A stretch of DNA of 64,000 nt from Sciurus carolinensis (Eukaryota; Chordata; Mammalia; Rodentia; Sciuridae), in the NCBI RefSeq assembly GCF_902686445.1, contig NC_062222.1, forward strand, positions 44,391,792-44,455,791. Direction: 5' to 3'. Within the stretch, counting starts at the first letter, position 1. Every line of letters starts with the position of its first letter. Made by a program: the position numbers and the translations under genes. The notes below the pieces were generated by a model. The model saw nothing but the letters and a program-made list of their open reading frames with translations. It had not been told where the DNA came from and made no database searches. Of the stretch, positions 37,246-51,700 are shown in pieces.

Positions 37246-40076
37246 CTAGGATTTGAGCACAGTTTGAAAAGATCTCAGTTAACATAAAAAGCTATATTAA
37301 AAGATTCCCAGTTTTTTACAATTAGACTTGATTTGTGAATTAACTTTTAAGAGATAGTCCAATAGAGGCTTTCTCAAGGGACATTTTTGGGGTCTAATCC
37401 TGACATATGCCACAGATATTTAAAGATCCCCAGAGCTTTTCCTCCCCTCTTACTTCCCCCTATCTTCCCTCCTCTGCTCTACTGGTCTTCCACCAAAGGA
37501 CAGTTTTGATGCAACATTGATCATTCGATGATATGAAACTTCTGAAAAGTCAAACAGAACAGACTGAGTTTTTGATTGCTATTGTCTTTTCCTTTTCTTT
37601 TTTTTGGTTCTGGGGATTGAATCCATTGGCACTCTATCACTGAGTTACATCCCCGACTCTTTTAATTTTTTATTTTGAGATAGGGTCTCACTAAGTTGCT
37701 GAGGCTCTCAGTCTCCCAAGTTGCTGGGATTACAGGAGTACATACATCACTGTGCCTAGCTGCTATGAGTCTTATTTGGTAAATCAGTACATCTGCCAAG
37801 GTTCTTTCCTTCTTAGATGATAACTGCATTTCTCAGAGACTGAAAATCACTGCAGTGATAACAACAAAAATGCTTTTCCAGAACTACTAGGTTCCTGTTA
37901 ATACTGCATGCCCTTCAAAATATATTAATTGATTCAATTCTCAACAATTTTATGAAGTTAAGTTACAGGATTATCATTAACTCCACTTAAGAGTTGAGGA
38001 AACTGGAAAGGTAAATGATTTGCCCAAATCACACAATTATAAAGTGATATGGTAGGATTTTTTTTTTTTTTTTGGTCAGCACTGAGGATGGAACCCAGGA
38101 CCTTGCATGCTAAGCAAGTACTCTACTGCTGAGCTACATCCCTAGACCTGAAATAAAAATTTTAATTCACTCAGTTTGGCTCCAAAGTCTGTGCTCTTCA
38201 TATTATTCTTATTTTCTACCACATTAGAGTAGCAATATTTCTAGAGGAAATTGTTCTAGATCTAATTCTGAACAGAAATAAATTGGTAAAATAAAAAGTG
38301 TCAAAAATCTTGGAGAAAAAAATGTCATTTTGTTGACAGTAGAAAGGTACAGAAGATAGAAGAGAAATTTGAATTTGTAAGTACAGAATCAATATTGGTA
38401 ACAACTAAAATCAGGATTAGTAAAGAGATTTTAAAGAGAATACCGAGACATGGGCTGGGGTTTTGGCTCAGAGGTAGAATGCTTGCCTAGCATGTGTGAG
38501 GCACTGGGTTTGATTGTCAGCATCACATATAAATAAAAGAATAAAATAAAGGTTGAGCAACAGTTAAAAAATTTTTTTAAAAAGAGAGAATACCTAGAAA
38601 CAATTTTGTTTCAGAAAACAAAATTATAAGAAATAAGAATCAGATCCCATAGTAATAAAAAGAATATTTAAATTTGAATCACTCCTGAAAACACAGAGAC
38701 TCAATCCAGTAAAACCAGTTATTTTTATAGATAAGAGCTCATATAAAAGTATGCACTGGATACTAATTTAATTTTGTGGATTTATAGCTGGTAGTTTGTT
38801 TCGGGGGGGGGTTAAGTCTAAAGGAAGTTGGATCATACATCTACGAAAAAGTAGGTTTCTAGTAGACTCTTTCCTATACCTGGTATTAACAATTCTCTTA
38901 ATAACTTGAATAGTAACCTAGAAAGTCAATTACCTATGAATATTATTAGCATAGTATGGATGACAGGACCACAAATCAGCATCACTAGAGGAGAGCTAAG
39001 GTCTATTCCATTTCAAAACATAAGGAAATACTTAATACTTATTATTTTTCTCGAAGTTCTATGATTGAGTCTTCTTTCTTGGATTGCCTATTTCTGAACA
39101 TGAAAATGAAAACTTAGGCCTTGTCTAATGAAATAGCTTTAAAAAAAGAAAACAAAAGTAGTTATCTACTGTTTTGAATGTTTGACTGTGATGCACCCTG
39201 TACTATGTGTTTTATATATTCGATCCTCACAATATTCCTTTATTTGTTCAAATAATTGTTTCTTCTTTTTTATTTTTTTATTTTTTTTGCAGTGCTGAGG
39301 ATTGAAACTAGTCTCATAAACCTTAGTCAAGCTCTCAACCACTGATCACATTTCAAACCTGTTCAAAATTTATAGACTGCCTACTATGTGCCAAGCATTT
39401 TTATACTCCCAAATAAATTTAACAGTGAAAAATTATCTTTCCTTTTTACAATGGACAAACTATAGCTTAGAGAGATTAAGTAATCCACCTAAGTACTACA
39501 ACTATGAAGACACAGCAGGTAAAATTCAAACTCATATCTGAGTAATGACTTTTGTTCCATACCAAAAGGAATGTAGGAAAAATTAAATTGCTAATTTATA
39601 ATGAACCTAGAAAGTTCAATGACATTTTACTTTAGACTTCCCACAAGGGGGCAGTAATCCTTTACATTGAGTAATTTCATGGGGTAGATTCGGAAAACCT
39701 TCAAGAAATTAACATTTATATTCTGAATCTCAAGAAACATTAAAAATTAAACAACTTTCTAAACCACTTATCAACAAATGATAATTGCTAATACAGCAAC
39801 AGTACAGGAAATTTTTATATTGATTTTTTCAAGGCTTTGTATTTATTCAGTTTATTAAAGTAAAATGCCAAGGTGGAAGACCTGTATAAATCAATATAGA
39901 ACAAATTAAATGTTTAAGGTAAAATTGTGAATTATAAAATACCTTCTTCATCTTCCCACTCTAGATCTAAGGATGTGCTGTCATCATTTCCACTAGTTGA
40001 TTTAGTTTTGGTCATTAAATCACAACTGCTTTCTGTATTTGGTGTCAATACCGTGGCATCTGATGAGAGTCCTAGA

Positions 40077-40113
<37 letters not shown>

Positions 40114-43038
40114 ATACAATTAAATGTTGCCACCTGTGCTCTTTTCCCACAATAGTTATTTTCTTTTGCAACAAATTTCTTTCTTTAAATAGTACTATTC
40201 CATCAAACTCAAAACAGACATTATTGAAAACATTACAATGGTAAGTTTATGCTAGGAATAATTTTTTTCTTTTTTTTTTTGCCATTTAAGCACTGCAAAC
40301 ATGCAAATCTAAATTAATCATAAACCTTAAATAGGATAAACAAACTGTATGTAATGTTTCTAATAGTCAGTTACAAAGTTGGACAAACAAAACAAAACAA
40401 AACAAAATGCTAAAACACATGAAAGGCAGCCTATACTCTCCAAAGGAACCACTCCTAAGTTCCTCAAGCTTCCCGGGAGTAGAAGCATAGGAGCTGACTT
40501 TAGAACTTTTTTCTTTTTTTGGTATAGGGGACTGAATCCAGGGATGATTTGTCACTGAGTTACAGTCTCAACTCTTTTTATTTTGAGACAGGGTCTCAAT
40601 AAGTTGCTTAGGGTCTCACTATGTTGCTGAGGCTGGCCTCAAACTTGCAATCCTCCTGCCTCAGCCTCCCAAGTTGCTGGGATTACAGGTATGCACCACC
40701 ATGACTAGATTACTTCTGAAGAAACATCAGTTTTAATTTTGAAACTTGAAGAAACATTTTAATCTTACAAATCAATTTGTAATATGTATAATAAGTACAC
40801 TTTTCTATTATTTCTTCCCACTTTTCCTTTGTTTATGGGGAAGGGTAGGGGTAGGATCAAGATAGAAATGGAAAAAGCAGTGCTCCCTGTGAGGTTTACA
40901 CAAAAGTAGTCTGAGATTTTCCTTTGCTCCAACTCCTTTTTAAAAAGGAAATAAAATATTGTATAATTAATAACTATTTAACTGATTTATCTGGAAAATT
41001 CAAATTGAAGGGTAGGAAGTTCTATAGAAAAAAAGTCAGGATTTCCAATTATCTGTTTAATGTACATAAACTGAAAATGAACAAAGAATATATGAAAAGA
41101 CTTACTGCTGCTTCGATAAACTTCATATTGTGACTTTACATTTCTCATACAAGATTCAAAGTCATCTTCTGGTCCTGAACTGTAATAAAATTGATTTTTT
41201 TTTTTTTTTTTTAATAATGCATAGAAGGTACATAGCAGAAGCAACAGAAGAAATGGTTAAATGGATGGCATTTTGGTTTGAGTCCTATTTTAAAAATTCA
41301 TAATTTCCATACAATCAGTATAATCTAATGAAAATGCATCTTAATTTTCTTAATGCTAGCATGAAACTGAAAACCTAAGATTCAGGTTAATTTTGAAGTC
41401 ACATCTCCAAAGCTTGGTTATAAGTCCAGCTTTACAAATGATAACAAGGAATGATTGAAGGTCCTTGAATGAGTCGGACTACTTGTGAAAAGGTTAACTT
41501 TCTGAGAAAAGAGAGAGGCTAAGGAAAGCACAAAGAAGTAATGTTATAAACAACTCACCCAAAGGCATTCAGCTATTGTTATTGCTTTCAACATGAAAGA
41601 TGTGATTACTCTTAAAAAATGCATAGAAGTCAATTTAAATAAATGGTACTTTCTGACTTAAATAAAACAAATTCTCTCAGTATTCTTCCAAGACAGAGTC
41701 TTAGAGAAGCAATGATACTTTTCTTTTTTTCTTTCTTTTTTTTTGGTGCTGGGGATTAAACCCCAGGGCCTTATGTATGTTATGCATATGTTCTAGCACT
41801 GAGCTACATTCTGAGCCTGGAGAAGCAAAAATTTTTAGGGATCGAATAAATGTGAAGACATTTACATACATCTTGGGGTAAACAATGCTCTCTTTGGAAA
41901 TACCACTGTCTACCACAAAGGGAAAAAGAAATGCCAATATTTACCTTTGATAGTCTCCATTGCTGGAAGGATGATATCGCTGCACAACTCTCAGCCTTTC
42001 TTGCTTTGGAAACATAATATAATACAAAATCACTCTGTTGGAAAATTATATTTTTTAAAACCATGCATGCAATGCAGAAAAATATTTTTTTTCTAATTTT
42101 TAAAAACAAAAAAGTGATTCTCTTTAAGTCTTTTTCCTTCAATTCACCACTACTCACTTCTACATCCTCTTACTTGCAGGTGGAATTTTTCTGAATTTAC
42201 CAGTGTGTAATCTCTAAGTGTTTAGAATATTCATGGTATTGTAAAAAGATAATTTTTTAAATGGATATGTACTAGTGTCCGTCCTTAATACACCTAAGTA
42301 CTTCCTATTAACTGGAAAGATGAGGGGCAGGAAAGGAATAGTTTAATCAGTACCTGGAGTTCAATTCTGTCTGAAATAAGTAGTAATCCAACAAAGCATT
42401 TATAAGGTTTGGCTAAGTTGACTCAAATATTAAAGATGACTGATTATTTAGGGCTCGGACAGGATTTAGAAGACCTGTCAGAGCGTGGCTCTGATAGTTA
42501 TTTGTAGTATGTCCCTGGCATGGCCTTTACCTTCTGCTTCTTCATCTGTGTATTACAGATGGCATGTTACTGTCCTAGCAAACATAGGGTTATTATGAAA
42601 ATGAAGTGGTACGTGTCTGTGCATGTTTGTGTGTCAGTGTATGATGCACAGACCTATAGCAAATATTTAGGGAAGGAAAAACTCATAGAGCTCAGAAAAT
42701 CACCCAAATGGATACTGCATATGGACTGCTTTTAGTCTCTAAAAGGCAAGCAGCAGAGGCTTAATTATTGTAAAGTAAATACCTACATTAACCCAAAGAA
42801 CACTTATATTTTGCAGAAGGTAAAATTGTTAAACTTTTCCATTATTTAGGATGCACTGAAAAAAGCCCCCCAAAACAAAAAAGACACTTGCTCATATAAT
42901 TAATCTGCTACAACCCTCTTCTCCCCCAGGAGAGTGGTGGGGGAAGTGGGGAGAAGGAGAAGGAGAGAGAGAAGGAGGGGAGGGGAGAGGGAGAGAGGGA
43001 AAGTGAAAGAGAGAGAGAGAGAGAGAAAGAGAAAGAGA

Positions 43039-43070
<32 letters not shown>

Positions 43071-46000
43071 CAGTCCACAAATGACATAAAAATACAATAG
43101 ACATGACTTTTCAGTTCCTCTAAGTTTTAGTATGTGATGTGATCATGGTAGTGTTTCAATTAACACTATAGTAGTGAATACATACAGGCAAAATATGGAG
43201 GAAGATACTAAATAATCTGCTGACTAAGCACTGGTATGCTTGAACTCTGGCTCTGCCATGTATTAGCTATAGGATCTCAAGAAAGTTACTTAACCTCTGT
43301 CCCTTGGGTTCCTCATGGGGATAATAACACAACTTGTTCTTTAAAACTGCTGTGAGGATCAAACACAAATAAACTACTTAGAACAGTTCCTGACACTTAG
43401 CCAGGGCTTCATAAACGTCTGTATAGCTGTGAGGCATTATGATAATGCCTCATTGCCACATGGCATTTTAAGATATGGTACATTTGTTGCCTTCCTTATA
43501 ATATGCCAATGATTTTTCAAGACCTAAACTCTCAATCTTTCAAAAACACAAGAGTATATATAAGGAGTAAACAATACTCTTTGGGGGAAAAATTGGTATG
43601 ATTTTAAGAAGTTTAAAAAATTCTAGGAGTTCAAGAATTAAAAACAAACAACAACAACAACAAAAAACAACAAAACCCTCACAAAAACACACTATGAAAT
43701 GCTTTGGAAATTGTATTGCAAGACTAGTTTTCCCTCTGAAAGTATATTTATTTTTCTAAAAGAATTCTGAATTTTAGAGCACTAAAATTCATCTTTAGGA
43801 TAAACAGGAATTAGCTTCTGCTAATCTAAAGCTAAACAATATTCAGTATCAAGCCTGTTATTTCCAGCTTTTAAAGATTGAACAATTTGCCTTTATAATT
43901 CTTAAGAATATGCATAAGTACATCTGTTGTTAAACAAGAAGCCCTTGATTCTAGGGGAAAAAAGTCCCAATTAGGATTTGTCAGAGAAAATAAGGAGAAA
44001 AGCAACCCTAATATTCGCTGGGGTCTTTTCCCCTCACCTCCAAGAGCTTTCGCTGCTTTGCTGCCCTGGCTGCTTCACGCTGTGCAGCGTATAAAGCTTC
44101 TTCTTCTAGTCTTAACTTCTCTTCTTGTAAGGCTAACTGTACATGAACAAAACAATAAGGATTAACAAAAATCAGAACCTGTCTGACTGCTCTAAAAATA
44201 AAATGTTTCTATTTATAAAATAAAAAATAAATCATTAAAAATAAGTGATATACAAAACATATCAAAATTGATATTTTTGAGATTGCTCATTTAAATTTCT
44301 CCTTTTATAAAATAACCCTGATGATGTGAAAGACATCATGGAATTCTTTAGCAACTGAATTATGAAGCAGTAGCATCTAATTTATAAAAGTACCAATCTG
44401 TCCTTTTCTAGAATATGCAGTGATCTTCATTTTAACAATCATTCCAACACCTATCCCCCTGACTAGTTTAATGGTTCTGACCCTCCGAAGTCAAAGATCT
44501 TTAAAACTAAGGCTAATCATATCACTATCTATCAAAGTGAATTAAGCTTTCACAAAATCTATGTTTTTTCATCTAATCAACATCAATGCACTTGTTTTAA
44601 TTTTATTACTATTAATCTTACTTTCAAATTTAGGTTCTTGCCTTTCATAATAACAAATGCTTCTTTAATGATAGCTAATGCATGTCAAATCTAAGTTAAA
44701 AATCAGATTTTTACACTAAAAAAAACTAGTATTAGTATCTCCTGAGTTGATTAAGTGAATGGGCTTGAAATCACTAATTGGTACAAAACAGTTAAGAACA
44801 CTTAATAAATATATAAAGGAGTATGACTAATTCCATTTAGTTTACAGATAGCAAAACTATAATTATAGTCCACTTCAATGAATATATTAAGTAAACATTT
44901 ATAGTTGTTAGAAGTACTTAGTTCACTGAAAACAAATAAACCCAAGACAAACAAAAACTTAAACACTACTTATTATGAAACAGAATAATTATTTTAAAAG
45001 TTTAAAAGGTAGATATTTTTGCTAACATTCTTATTTGTGAACTAATAGATTAGTTAAAAGAACGTACTGTTTTCATTTTTTGGTTCATATAAGCTGATAA
45101 ATTGAACCAAACTAAAAAAATTATAACAGTCTGAAATAATGTTTTACTTTTATATAATTTTTATCTGTATATATCTAAATATATGTGCAGTGACTATATG
45201 TTATAAATTATTTAATGACAACTATCACCTATAAACAATAAGAGGTTTTTTGATAACATACATTTAAGCAAATAAAGCTTTTACCTCTTTTTGGATTTTC
45301 TTATCAAGATCTTTCTGTTTCTCAGCAATAGAATCATAATGCCGCTCTCGTAGGTCAACAATTTCCTCCTCCGTAAGAGGCCTACAGAAAAAGAGTGTAG
45401 GAGGGTGGCAGGGAAAGTGAAAACAAACAAACAAACAAAAAACACAAAAAAACCAAAAGCACACAAAACAATCCCAGTGAAATTCTGACTACTACTCTCA
45501 AAAAGTTATGAAGGCAATTTGGTACTATGATTTCAATTGTTAAGAGTAAAAAGTGTACATTCTAACATATTATCTTTTGGTATATAAACTGAATAAGATG
45601 ATGAAGTATCTGAGTTTGGTTTTGCTGAACCTTTTAAGAAATGTGCGCTTACCTTACACAGGGCCCACTCTAGTCATCTGTCCTGTGGGTATATACCCTG
45701 GAGGGTACCCCAAAATGTTCATCATAAAATATAAAGATCAGTACATGAATTCTAATCCCAGCCCTCACACATTCTGAACTCTTAATTACCCTATTTATCC
45801 TGCTCAATCACTCAGGCCTTCCCAGGCCTTCAATCCTTCCCTTCCCTTCCAGTCTCTCTATCCAGGAAATCTCCTGGCCTCACTTCATTTACAACCAATG
45901 GGTGCCTAAGCTGAACTACTTTCCCACCAAAATACTTCCCTTCTTACACTTCTGACATTATACCACATTCACTCGGCTTACTCACGTTCTTGTCCTGGAT

Positions 46001-48698
46001 CACTTCCATGACTAGTCCTTTCTGCAGTGTGATGCTACAGAAAATGTAACATCACTGGCCCTCAGTCCCAAGCAATAATTCATTTACTCATACAAGGTCA
46101 ACTCCCTCTCACATCCTATGCTAACTATTTGAAAATCTTTGCATACTCTGTAAGTTTCTTTTCTTTTAAAAGATAAAGTTCTCTCCACTTCCATCCCTCC
46201 CCTTACTTCAGTGTGCCCTTTTTGTTCTTCCTTCCATCCTCTAAAAAGCTAGTGTTCCTTAACATGCTCAAGGTCAACCATCACTTTACACTCCTGACTG
46301 GTGTCACTTCTCTTCCTGCATTCCAGAGAATTCCATGGGACCTTGGTCCATTAATTAGCACTTCCCTATCTTTAACCTATCCCTTCTGTTTTTATTTCTT
46401 TTCCATATGAAGAAAGGGAGAACAGAAAGGGAGATAAAAATCCTTTGTCCTGTATCTACCTTTAGTTACTGCTTCCTTTTTCTTTCCTCCAAATTTCCTT
46501 AAATTAAACATGTGTTATAGATAGCATATCCAGCATTTACTAAGTGCCAGAATCTCCTCTAAATATTACACATATTAATTAATTATACATATTAACTAAT
46601 ATTACACATTAACTAATTTTAATCCTTTCAACAATCATATAAGGTATATAGAAAAATTATATATGAGGGAAATGCGATGAAGACAGATTAAAAGCATGTC
46701 TAAGAAAGTAACACCATATGGAACAAAGCCAGAATTTAAACCCAGGGGTCTACCTATCAACTTGCTCTCAACTACTGTGCTTCTCTGGCCTTCTTTTCCT
46801 TACCTCCATTTACTCACCAACTAACCATGGTCTACCTCTGTTCCCATCACTCCAATAACTCTAGCAAAGCTAATCTTTGGTTTCTATGTTGCTGAATACA
46901 ATAGACAAATTGAAGTCCTTGTTTTATTACTGATGTTTCAGGTGACAGTGTTGACCTTCTCCCTTGGCTTCCCTTGCTCTCCTCATTCTTTTTGATGACT
47001 ACTTGGTTACCTGCAGACTACTCTGACTGTCTATTCAATCCTCAGACCTCTTCCTTCTAGGCTCCGTAGATCCTACTCTATCTCTCCCTCAATCCTGAAC
47101 TTAGGTAAGTGAACTAGATAACTATCATGGCTAACTAGCAATGTATATAAGGCAACATCTCCCACTTCCGTTAGTGTTCACCTCATAAAATTTTGACAAT
47201 TGTGGACACTCATGTGGCCTCTACCCAAAGCAAGATTCAGAACATTTCCATCACCCCACATAGTTTCCTTGTGGCCCTTTCCAATCAATTCTCTCAATCT
47301 GTATTCAATTTCTCCAGTCAGACACATTCTCTTCTGGCTAGATAGTAACCACTAACCACTCCTTCAGGGATCAATGCAGGTATCATCACCTTAATGAAGT
47401 CATCTTGGACACACTTCTCCACATACATCTTGGGCAAGGGCCTCTCTCTAGGGTTTCCTAGTGTGTTCTGTAACTGCTGTTTCCTGGCTTTTCCTATCTC
47501 AAGCTGAAATGTCATTTACAAGATCCATTTTCTGGAGCAAAATATTCTTTTTTCTCATGTAGGGACCATGTGTGGTGTTTAAATCCCAGTATCTAACACA
47601 GTGCCTGGCATATGAGGACTGCTTAGTTAAATATTTGCTAAACTAAAAAAGGTAAAGAACATATATTAAAACATGAAATAGCATATGAAAATATTCTCTT
47701 GATATTAAGAACAATCTTGACTTAAATCCAGATGCTTCTTTCTCAAATAGTGCACGCAAATTTAACAGCATATTAAAAGGCTACTTCAATATAGTATTGA
47801 ACTTTGGGTTACTGTTGAAAGATGTCAAATCTTTGGAGTAGAACAAGTTTAGAAAATCATAAGAAGAAAGGGGGATGAAATTGAAAAACTTAGGAATTTA
47901 TCAATAGTAAATTTTTTTTTAAAGTCTAAAAAATACACAATGTAGGTTCAATAGGAAAGCACCTGGACATTGACAAATGTTAAACCTTAATGTTCAAAAT
48001 AATCTACTGAGAAATATATTATTTGCCTCAAATTCTTGAAAAGAAAAAACTAAAGTTCTGAAATGTAAATTGTTCAATGTCTCAAAGCCAGTAAATAATA
48101 AAGCCTCAATTCGCAGAAAGCATCTTGTAGTTTACATAGAAGTTCTTATTGTTTTTTTTTTTTTTTTTTTTTAAAGGCTTACCTATGACTGCTTCCTGGG
48201 CTCTCTCCCTGTATAAAAATTAATTAGACAATTAAAGAAATTTCAATAGCTGAATTCTATTTAAGGTAAGCAAATAAAATTTTCATTTAATTAATATTTT
48301 CTACTTATACTTTTCATCACAAATTTAACTTATTTCATTGATTTTATTTTTTTAAAGTGAAATAAACAAATTTCACTTATTTAAAGTGTTTGAAACAAAG
48401 TCTTTAAATTTTACTATTTTTCAAAGGCAAAATTAAATTTTTTATTTAGTTTAATTATATTACAGCCATTTGCTTATTTCTTAATTTTTTTTCAACAAAC
48501 ATTTCTAAGATACCAAGTGAACTTCTGCAGTCAGGATATACTAAACAACATGTTCTCTATGTCCTCACCATTTATAGCTGATCCTCATTATTTCAATTCC
48601 AAATCTGTAAATTAACCTACTTCTAAAATGTATTTGTAACTCCAAAATCAATGCTCTATACTTTCTGGGTCATTCAGAGATATGTGCAGAGCAGCAAA

Positions 48699-48733
<35 letters not shown>

Positions 48734-51700
48734 CAATGTGTATTCCTAGCAGAGGTAGAACATGACTTTGCACAGTATTCTTGTTGCAACTCTCAGGCTA
48801 TGTAAAGTAGTCTTTACATAGCTAGTTAGTGCCAAGTAGCTTGCATTTTTGTGTTTTGTACATGGTTTCACTGTTTCAAAATGAACTCTAAGTGTAGTGC
48901 CTAAGCGCTGTCCTACCGTTCCTAAGTGCAAGAAGGCTGTGATGTACCTTACAGAGAGAAAAAAAAAAAGTTTGTTAGATAAGGTTCACTTAGGCATAAG
49001 TTTTTGCTAGTGGCAGTGAGTTCAAAGTTAATGAGTCAACAGTATATGCTTAATACGATGCTTTAAAGAGAAACACATATAACACTGTTATAAATTGGTT
49101 GATGAAAAAGTTGCATGTGACCAGACTCGGAGGACCTACCCATTATTCCTCTAGGAATGATGCTTCGGTATGCACTAATGCGGCATTCATGGACTTTAAG
49201 GAACAATGACAATAGATAACAAGCACTGACTTTTTGTTTTACTTTCCAAGGTTATAAAATGACCTATAGCTTTTTTTTTTCCAAAGCAAACCATAATTAT
49301 TTTTAAGACTAAGTTGAGCTTATGAATATATCTTATACTTTTTTTTTTAGTACTGGGAATTGAACATAGGACAGCTTAACCACTGTGCCACATCCCCAAC
49401 ACTTTTTATTTTTTGTTTTGAGAACGGGTCTCACTAAGTTGCTTAGGGTTTTGCTAAGCTGCTCAGACTAGCTTTGAACTTGGATCCTCTTGCCTCAGTC
49501 TCTCAAGTCACTGAGATTACAAGTATGCACCACCATGCCTGGTTTATCCTACACTTTTAAACTAGTCATATTTGACAACTGAAACATATGACTAAGTAAA
49601 GAGTAGAAATAAAAATTCTAAATAGTTCAAATAAACTTAGAAAATACCAAAACAGGATGATTTTCAACCAAATAGAAAATGTGAAATGAGAGGAAAATTA
49701 CAATTAGTTTAATGAAGCTGAAAATTAGCACAAAAATTAAAGTTCTTCTAACTATATTTATATATAAGAAATATACAAATTTTGTTGATTCTAAAGTGTA
49801 CTTTTCATATTTTAACATTTCTGTACTTAACATGCATTGTTACTATTATATTAAACATTTGTGTTTCAAATAAGTAACTTAATAACCACTTGAAAGAAAA
49901 ATATTTTATTGTTAATACTGTTTAGTTAAAGCAAACAAACGACAACAACAAAAAACCCTTAACCAACCAAATAAAAAGTACCTTAGGAGAACACATGAAA
50001 CCATAAGTCCTTTTGAAAAGCAATATAATGCTGAGATGAACTACTGTGAAGGCTGAAAGAACTCTTATTTATTAGAAGCTTTAAAAATGTTATACTGTGT
50101 TTGCATAAACTTTTTAAAAGGGAAAGACATGGAGGTGAAAGTGACCTTTGAGAAGGTAAGGAAACTAGGTTCTATGAAACTTCAGATGTTATTTTATTGG
50201 CAAAACAAATGGAGGACAATTTTTCAAATCTGTCCTACCAGATGATAAATATGTATGATTTTAAGAAAGATTTATATCCAAATTAACTGGGGAAATTCTA
50301 AGTTAAACAGGTTTAAATAATTTTGTTTAACAACAGTTTTCAGAATCATTAATATGCCAATTTATATCTTGAGACTAGTATTTTATACACACTCTAGGAA
50401 ATGCTGGGCTAAAAATTAATATAAAAACATAAAGAAAAGGTACAATTCATTTCATTTTCCTTTTCTTTAGAAAGTAAAAAGGACAAAAAGTCAGAGCTTG
50501 CTGTGCTCTTGTAGTTTAACCAAATTTAGAGATATGGGAAGTAGGTTCCAGGGAGGTTAAATAATTTGTAGAAACTCACACAATTAGTTTAGTAAAGCTG
50601 GTAATCAGCACACAACTATCTAAACCTGGATAAGAAATATATGTCACATTTTGCTGATTATACAGTATACTTTTTCTTGATATTTTAACATTTCTGTACT
50701 TATGATACATTTTAAGTTGAGTGTAGATAAAACAAAATGCAGAAGATCAATATAAAGAGTAACTGAAAAGGGGTAATGGTTAAAACCAGAAATTGTAGAG
50801 TGTTTTGTAGAAATTATAGAATTCTTTCCTCAGAAATTCATGAAAACTATTTTTAAAGAAAGGGTCCATTCTAGATTGCTGAAGTATTTTACATAAGTGA
50901 AGTGGTTAAAATTTTTGCTTTCTGAAGTTCCTTGAGTTCCATAAAATCTTTAAAACCTGTGTATGTGTAGTATTATATGTATTGTTATATAATAGAAAAT
51001 GCTGAATTCTTTGCTGTCATAAATTAGTAAAAGAAGGAAATGATATAAAAGGGACAAAGTAAAAATAAAAATTCTAAAATAAAATTGAAAAAATAATTAT
51101 TAGAACTAAAGAGATGATTCATGAGACAAACAAATATGCGTTTTATACTATTATGGAAATACTTACTTCATCACTTTCTACTAGATTCTCAAACTGAAAG
51201 AACAAGAAAGTAAGTATTAAGAGGGATTTTTGCCCAAGGTGCATATCTTACAAGAAATTGTCACTTTTCTCACCTTAAAAATAATATACTTTAATAAGAT
51301 ACTTCAGTCAATTGCCTTTTTTATACATCAGCTCATTTAATATATTAAAAAGTCCTACAAAATGGCCAAGCAAGCGTGTATTATTTTTATTTATGATTTC
51401 ATATGAAAAAAGAATTATAGCAATATTAAACATAAAGCAGAAACTATATTATATACTATATCTCTACCTGAATTAAATATTTCATAAAGGTATTTTATTT
51501 TTATTTATTTATTATTATTTTTTGAGGCGAGGTTTTATCTTGTTGCACAGGTTGGCCTTGAACTCATGATTCTCCCCTCTCAGGTATTCCACCACATTCA
51601 GTTTTATGAAGGTATTTTAAATATATACTACCAGAATTTTTCACTCTACTTCAGAACAAATTATTCAATGTCATATAAAGAAAAATTACTAAAAAACCAG

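Larger units (their letters stand above)
37246..39942 (-). other. AP1AR: AP1AR intron 9
   Basis: Contains a B1-dID (37590-37762, minus), a MIR split by an ID element (37900-38148), an ID (38452-38580, plus), an ID remnant (39283-39360) and a MIR (39360-39560). No other coding sequence. Confidence 0.85.
48209..51166 (-). other. AP1AR: AP1AR intron 3
   Basis: Contains a (GT)n microsatellite (48700-48732), a B1-dID SINE (49338-49544) and two diverged copies of one segment (about 49660-49840 and 50517-50720). The remainder is unrecognised AT-rich sequence. Confidence 0.75.

Noticed and set aside
42892..43104. Leucine/serine-rich minus-strand frame resembling membrane segments
   Set aside because: Direct translation of the (GA)n/(TC)n microsatellite.
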